Source: Darwinibacter acetoxidans_A
GTDB taxonomy: Bacteria > Bacillota > Limnochordia > Darwinibacteriales > Darwinibacteriaceae
NCBI GenBank assembly: GCA_041936745.1
Contig: JBHGWS010000030.1
Location: 1-17,393, forward strand
Length of the DNA stretch: 17,393 nucleotides
Direction: 5' to 3'
The position numbers and the translations under genes are program-made. Under the pieces are notes generated by a model that was not told where the DNA came from, did not search any database, and saw only the letters and a list, made by a program, of their open reading frames with translations. Positions 13,199-17,393 of the stretch are shown here, piece after piece (positions within the stretch are counted from its first letter, which is position 1; every line of letters starts with the position of its first letter).

Positions 13199-14338
13199 GT
13201 GAAATTTCTCCACTGTGCCGATTTACACATCGGCAAACGCTTAAATGAGTTCAACCTGCTTGAGGATCAAAAATACATTTTAAAACAAATCAGCGAGATC
13301 GCTGCCGAAGAAGCGGTTGATGCGGTTTTAATAGCCGGCGACGTTTATGATAAAACGCAGCCGTCGGCGGAAGCGGTGGCGGTGTTGGATGAGTTTTTGA
13401 CCGGGCTGGCTGCTTTGGATCTTGATATCTTCGTTATTGCCGGCAACCACGATTCCCCGGAGCGCTTAAGCTTTGGCAGCAGGCTTTTAGAAAAAAACAG
13501 GCTTCATATCCAAGGGGCCTTTAACGGCCGTTTAGCAAAGATAACTCTGGAAGATAAATATGGGCCGCTTAACATCCACCTGCTCCCTTTTATTAAGCCC
13601 GCGCAGGTGCGGCCGTTTTTCGCGGAAAATATTGCCTCTTACGATGAGGCACTGCGGGCTGTTTTAAACTCTGCCGAAATTAAGCCAAAAGAGCGCAATG
13701 TATTGCTGGCCCACCAATTTATAACTGACGGCGGATTGGAGCCGGAGCGGTCCGAATCGGAAATCATCTCGGTGGGCGGGCTCGATTCTATCGATGTTTC
13801 CGCCTTTACAGACTTTGATTATGTCGCTTTAGGCCACCTGCACAGGCCCCAGAGCGTGGGCCGGGATGGAGTGCGCTACAGCGGCTCGCCTTTGAAATAT
13901 TCTTTTTCGGAAAGCTTACACGAAAAATCCGTAACTATAGTTGAAATGGGGCCTAAAGGGGAAATAGATCTACGTGAAAGGGCTTTAACTCCCAAAAAGG
14001 ACCTGCGGGAAATTAAAGGGCCGCTGCAGGAGCTGCTTGCCGTGGGCCGGCTTGATGAGACGGGATCGCAGGATTATTTGCGCATCGTTTTAACCGACGA
14101 GGCAGAACTTTACGATCCTTTGGGCCAGCTGCGCCAAGTGTATCCCAACTTGATGGCCTTGGACTTTGCCCGAATTGGCCGGGCGGAAGCGGAAATTGCC
14201 GGTGTGGGTGAAGTAAGCGAGCGCAGCCCTTTGGACCTTTTTGCTGAATTTTACCAACTACAGCAGGACGACGATTTGAGTGAAGAGCAGATCCGGCTGT
14301 TGGAGGAAATTTTTGATAAGGCGGGTGATTTAGTATGA
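13199..14338 (+). CDS. sbcD: SbcD, nuclease subunit of the SbcCD exonuclease (Mre11 homologue)
   Basis: A 379-residue metallophosphoesterase. Metal-binding motifs appear in the usual order: CADLHIGK (Asp8, His10), AGDVYD (Asp48), GNHD (82-85, catalytic His84), LLAHQF (His172) and GHLH (212-215). The capping and C-terminal SbcC-binding regions follow, with an acidic tail. Together with SbcC it forms an ATP-dependent double-strand exonuclease and hairpin endonuclease that cleaves palindrome-derived structures and protein-blocked ends. Start is GTG 13199 after AAAGGGTGAAGC. The stop overlaps the sbcC start by ATGA (14335-14338), the classic coupled arrangement. Confidence 0.97.
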   Translation: MKFLHCADLHIGKRLNEFNLLEDQKYILKQISEIAAEEAVDAVLIAGDVYDKTQPSAEAVAVLDEFLTGLAALDLDIFVIAGNHDSPERLSFGSRLLEKNRLHIQGAFNGRLAKITLEDKYGPLNIHLLPFIKPAQVRPFFAENIASYDEALRAVLNSAEIKPKERNVLLAHQFITDGGLEPERSESEIISVGGLDSIDVSAFTDFDYVALGHLHRPQSVGRDGVRYSGSPLKYSFSESLHEKSVTIVEMGPKGEIDLRERALTPKKDLREIKGPLQELLAVGRLDETGSQDYLRIVLTDEAELYDPLGQLRQVYPNLMALDFARIGRAEAEIAGVGEVSERSPLDLFAEFYQLQQDDDLSEEQIRLLEEIFDKAGDLV

Positions 14339-17300
14339 AACCTCTCAAGATCGTGATGAGCGGTTTTGGGCCTTATGCGGGCAGGGAGGAATTGGATTTA
14401 AGGCCCTTGGGCGAGGAAGGTTTGTTTTTAATCGCGGGCCCCACGGGCTCCGGTAAGACAACCATTTTTGATGCCATCGCCTTTGCCCTTTTCGGTGAAG
14501 CAAGCGGTGCCGTGCGCACGTCTGATACCCTGCGCAGTGATTTTGCCGCGGCGGATACGAAAACCTACGCTGAGCTGACCTTTGAACATAAAGGCCAAAT
14601 TTATAACATAAAGAGAAATCCCCGCTACGAAAGGCAGAAAAAAGTAGGCGAAGGAACCACCATTGAAAATGCCGATGCGGTTTTAAAATTACCCGCGGGC
14701 ACAGTAGTGACCGGCCACCGCAACGTGACAAGCAAAGTTGAAGAGATCCTCGGCATCAACTACGGCCAATTCAAACAGATCGCCATGATTGCTCAGGGCG
14801 AATTTCTGGAACTGCTCTTAGCAGACAGCAAAGAGCGGGGCGAGATCTTTCGACGCGTTTTTAATACAGATGTCTACCAAAGCGCCCAGAGGCTTTTAAA
14901 AGAAAAAGAAAGAGACTTAAAAAGGGGCTTGGAAAGGCACGAAGAAGCCATCTTAACTGCCGCCCAAGGCATTAGCAGGCCCCAAGGGCGGTTGGGTGAA
15001 AGTTTACAAGAGAAACTTTTAGATTTAAATATCCATGGGGTGCCGGAGGTTAGGGAGCTGTTGGCCGAAGTGATCCGGCGGGATCAAGAGGCGAGAAGCA
15101 AGTTAAGAAAAGAGGCCGATAAACTTGCCGGCGAGCTTGGGGCTCAAATTCTTGCGATTAAAGAAGGGGAACTCTTAAATCAAGCGCTGGCTGCGCTGGC
15201 AGCAGTCCTTAAAAGAAAAAAAGAGCTGCAAAGAATGGCACCTGCCCATAAAGAGCGGCAAAAATCACTTGCGGCTGCTAAAAAAGCAGTTTATGAAATC
15301 TCCCCTTTAGAAAAAGCCTACCTGCGGGAAGAAGAAATCAAAAAAGAAGCCGCAGCAAACATTGCTCAGCTGACAAAAACAATTCAAAGCCGAGAGGTGG
15401 AACTGGAAGCAGCGGGAAAGGCTTATGAAGAAGAAAAAGGGAAGGAAACCACCCGGGAAGAACTGGCCCACTCTATTAGGCGGTTGAAAGAAGAACTGCC
15501 GAAATACGAGGCGTACGGCGAGCTGAAAAAGCAAGCGGACAAATTGGAACTGGCGGAAAAAGAGTTAAAAAAAGATCTGGCAGATCTTAAGCTGGCGAAA
15601 GAAGAGGCCCAAAAAAACCAAACAGCTTACGAAGAAGAGTTGACAGGCCTTGGCAACCCGGAATTGGCGGCCGCCGTCTGCCTGCAGGAAGGAGAAGCTT
15701 TAAAAAGGGCAGCGGCCGGTTTTAAGTCGGTGAAGCAGCTTTTAAGCGGCTTAAAGCACCTTAAAAAAGAAAAAGATACCGCCCAAAAAGAATTTGCGGA
15801 GGCCGAAAAAGGCTTTCAGGCGGTTAATGCTGATTTTATCTCCGCGGAAGCGGCGTTTTTCAGAGAACAAGCGGGCCTTTTGGCCGCCTCTTTAAAGCAG
15901 GGCGAAGCCTGCCCTGTCTGCGGTTCCTTGGAACATCCCAAAAAAGCGGTCATGGCCCCGGATGCACCCGGTGAGGCGGAGCTTTTGGCAATGAAAGAGA
16001 AAGTCAGCCAGGCGCGGCAGAAAATGCAGAAGACCGGCGAAACCGCGGCCGCCAAACTGGCGGAATTCAATTCCGGCGAAGCTCAATTTAGAGCTGAGAG
16101 GGAAAAATTCTTTCCCGGCGCGGATCCAAAAATACCGCTTGGGGAATTCTCCGCTGTCATCGAAACGGCGCTAAGGGAAAATGCGGCGAAAGAGAAAGCC
16201 AACCTGCAAACCTACGAGCGGCTGAAAAAGCAGCAGGAGCGCAAAGAAGAAGTGGCAGAAGAACTTAAGGCTTTGGCAAAGGCTTTAAACGAAAACGAAA
16301 AGAAGCAGGGCGAAAAGGCAGAAGAGTTAAAAGAACTTACAGGTAAACTGGCCCGCAGCCAAGGCGAACTGACCGCGCTGAGGCAGGCGCTTAAATACGA
16401 TGGTAAAGCTGAGGCCGAGGCGGTTTTGAAAAAGCTAGAGGCTGAACTGGAGGCTTTGAAAAAAGCGCTGGAGGCGGCCCAAAGCCTGTACCAAAGCACG
16501 GAAAAAAAGCTGGCGGCAGATAAAACACTCCTTCAGGAGGAAGAAAAGCGCTTAACTGCTGCAGTAGGCAGCGTAGAGGCCAGCCGCAAAGCATATTTGG
16601 ACAAGCTCAGCCTGCTGGGCTTTGCCGATGAAAAAGAATACCGCGCCGCTCTTAAAACCGGGGAAGAAATAGAACAGTTGGAGAAATTGATTAAAGAGTA
16701 CGAAGAGGAAGTTAGGGCAGCCGCCTTAGAAGCGGCCAGGCTCAGGCGGGAAACGGAGGGTAAGGAAAAGGCGGATTTGACCGCTTTGGAGCAGGCCAAG
16801 ACTGATCTGGAAGAGAAAAGCAAGAACTTGGCTGCTTCTTTGGAAGTTTTAAATACGAGGCTTGGGGCAAATGAGCCCATCTCTGCATCTCTGGCGAAAA
16901 GTACTGCTGAACTTGCAGCGGCCCAAAAAGAGTATCTTTTGGTCAGCAACCTGGCCAAGACAGCCAACGGGGAGCTGGCGGGTAAGCAGAAACTCGCCTT
17001 TGAACAGTACGTCCAAGCCTTTTATTTTCAGCAAATCCTCTATGAGGCCAATAAGCAGCTGAGAAGCATGACGGAAAACCGCTATGAGCTTTTGCGGCGG
17101 GCCGCTGCCCAGGATCTGCGCTCGCAGACGGGGTTGGAGATCGATGTCTTGGATAACTATTCGGGAAAGATCCGCTCCGTCAAATCACTTTCAGGCGGTG
17201 AATCTTTTAAAGCTTCCTTATCTCTGGCTTTGGGGCTTTCTTATGTCATTCAAAGCACCGCCGGCGGAGTGGAAATTGGCACGTTGTTTGTGGATGAGGG

Positions 17301-17393
17301 CTTTGGCGCTTTAGACCAAGAATCTTTGCAGCAGGCACTGCGCACGTTAGTCAAGTTAGCCGCGGGCAGGCGTTTAATCGGCATTATCTCTCA
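14335..17393 (+). CDS. sbcC: SbcC, ATPase subunit of the SbcCD exonuclease (Rad50 homologue), 3' end outside the window
   Basis: About 1019 codons are visible in one uninterrupted frame. Features in order: MKPLKIVMSGFGPYAGRE N-terminal strand, Walker A GPTGSGKTT (35-43), Q-loop region AMIAQGEFLE, a long Glu/Lys/Ala-rich coiled coil, the zinc hook CPVCG (Cys526, Cys529) in the middle, the returning coiled coil, the ABC signature SLSGGES (951-957), Walker B TLFVDEG (983-989) and the D-loop ALD (992-994). It breaks off in RRLIGIIS, just before the switch histidine usually found there, so probably only a few tens of residues are missing. It forms the SMC-like tether and ATPase of the complex. Overlaps sbcD by 4 nt. 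Confidence 0.97.
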   Translation, partial: MKPLKIVMSGFGPYAGREELDLRPLGEEGLFLIAGPTGSGKTTIFDAIAFALFGEASGAVRTSDTLRSDFAAADTKTYAELTFEHKGQIYNIKRNPRYERQKKVGEGTTIENADAVLKLPAGTVVTGHRNVTSKVEEILGINYGQFKQIAMIAQGEFLELLLADSKERGEIFRRVFNTDVYQSAQRLLKEKERDLKRGLERHEEAILTAAQGISRPQGRLGESLQEKLLDLNIHGVPEVRELLAEVIRRDQEARSKLRKEADKLAGELGAQILAIKEGELLNQALAALAAVLKRKKELQRMAPAHKERQKSLAAAKKAVYEISPLEKAYLREEEIKKEAAANIAQLTKTIQSREVELEAAGKAYEEEKGKETTREELAHSIRRLKEELPKYEAYGELKKQADKLELAEKELKKDLADLKLAKEEAQKNQTAYEEELTGLGNPELAAAVCLQEGEALKRAAAGFKSVKQLLSGLKHLKKEKDTAQKEFAEAEKGFQAVNADFISAEAAFFREQAGLLAASLKQGEACPVCGSLEHPKKAVMAPDAPGEAELLAMKEKVSQARQKMQKTGETAAAKLAEFNSGEAQFRAEREKFFPGADPKIPLGEFSAVIETALRENAAKEKANLQTYERLKKQQERKEEVAEELKALAKALNENEKKQGEKAEELKELTGKLARSQGELTALRQALKYDGKAEAEAVLKKLEAELEALKKALEAAQSLYQSTEKKLAADKTLLQEEEKRLTAAVGSVEASRKAYLDKLSLLGFADEKEYRAALKTGEEIEQLEKLIKEYEEEVRAAALEAARLRRETEGKEKADLTALEQAKTDLEEKSKNLAASLEVLNTRLGANEPISASLAKSTAELAAAQKEYLLVSNLAKTANGELAGKQKLAFEQYVQAFYFQQILYEANKQLRSMTENRYELLRRAAAQDLRSQTGLEIDVLDNYSGKIRSVKSLSGGESFKASLSLALGLSYVIQSTAGGVEIGTLFVDEGFGALDQESLQQALRTLVKLAAGRRLIGIIS

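Noticed and set aside
14013..17034. Several minus-strand ORFs inside sbcD and sbcC, some Ser/Ala-rich
   Set aside because: They are the reverse of the Glu/Lys/Ala-rich coiled-coil codons, not genes.

Overview
The window looks like a piece of a Bacillota (Firmicutes) chromosome, probably an anaerobic clostridial-type lineage. Start codons are preceded by strong purine-rich Shine-Dalgarno sequences (AGGAGG, GGGAGGG and similar). GTG and TTG starts are used. Genes are closely packed in short operons on both strands. The families present (PadR regulator, split LysO exporter, split PF03773-type permease, RFAP-synthase-like metallo-beta-lactamase fold, SbcCD) are typical of that group. I cannot name the genus. 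I saw no tRNA, rRNA, CRISPR array, phage gene or complete insertion sequence.

Layout. 1-2143: the last codons of an upstream gene, a BadF/NAGK-type sugar kinase, a UUCG-loop terminator, then a PfkB-type carbohydrate kinase. 2140-3659 (minus strand): a two-gene operon of an MBL-fold hydrolase followed by an HD-domain phosphohydrolase. 3736-5200: a PadR regulator with a promoter and overlapping operator-like palindrome, followed at once by two half-permeases of the ArsP/DUF318 family. 5201-5757: a long non-coding stretch with a perfect-consensus sigma-A promoter and a 20-bp hairpin, leading into an EamA-family transporter (5758-6681) and a zinc-ribbon membrane protein (6756-7151). 7158-10596: two LysO-type amino-acid exporter loci on the minus strand flank a plus-strand ankyrin-repeat gene. 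One locus is a complete split exporter (N-half plus C-half). The other is a lone C-half in an operon with a SAM methyltransferase. 10765-13028: a DUF1028 (Ntn-hydrolase-like) protein and an unrecognised exported 493-residue protein. 13199-17393: sbcD and sbcC, the latter running off the window just short of its C-terminus.

How the genes fit together. Clear functional units are the PadR/half-permease operon (likely self-regulated efflux or uptake), the LysO loci (basic amino-acid or related export) and SbcCD (DNA end and hairpin processing). The rest is metabolic or uncharacterised. The observations most worth following are: (i) the complete split LysO pair has Asn where E. coli LysO has the functionally important Asp261, while the lone paralogue keeps it; (ii) both lysO loci carry a hairpin about 45 nt before the start codon; (iii) the roughly 400-nt leader downstream of a consensus promoter at 5306-5334; (iv) the PadR palindrome and the cysteine-free split permease.
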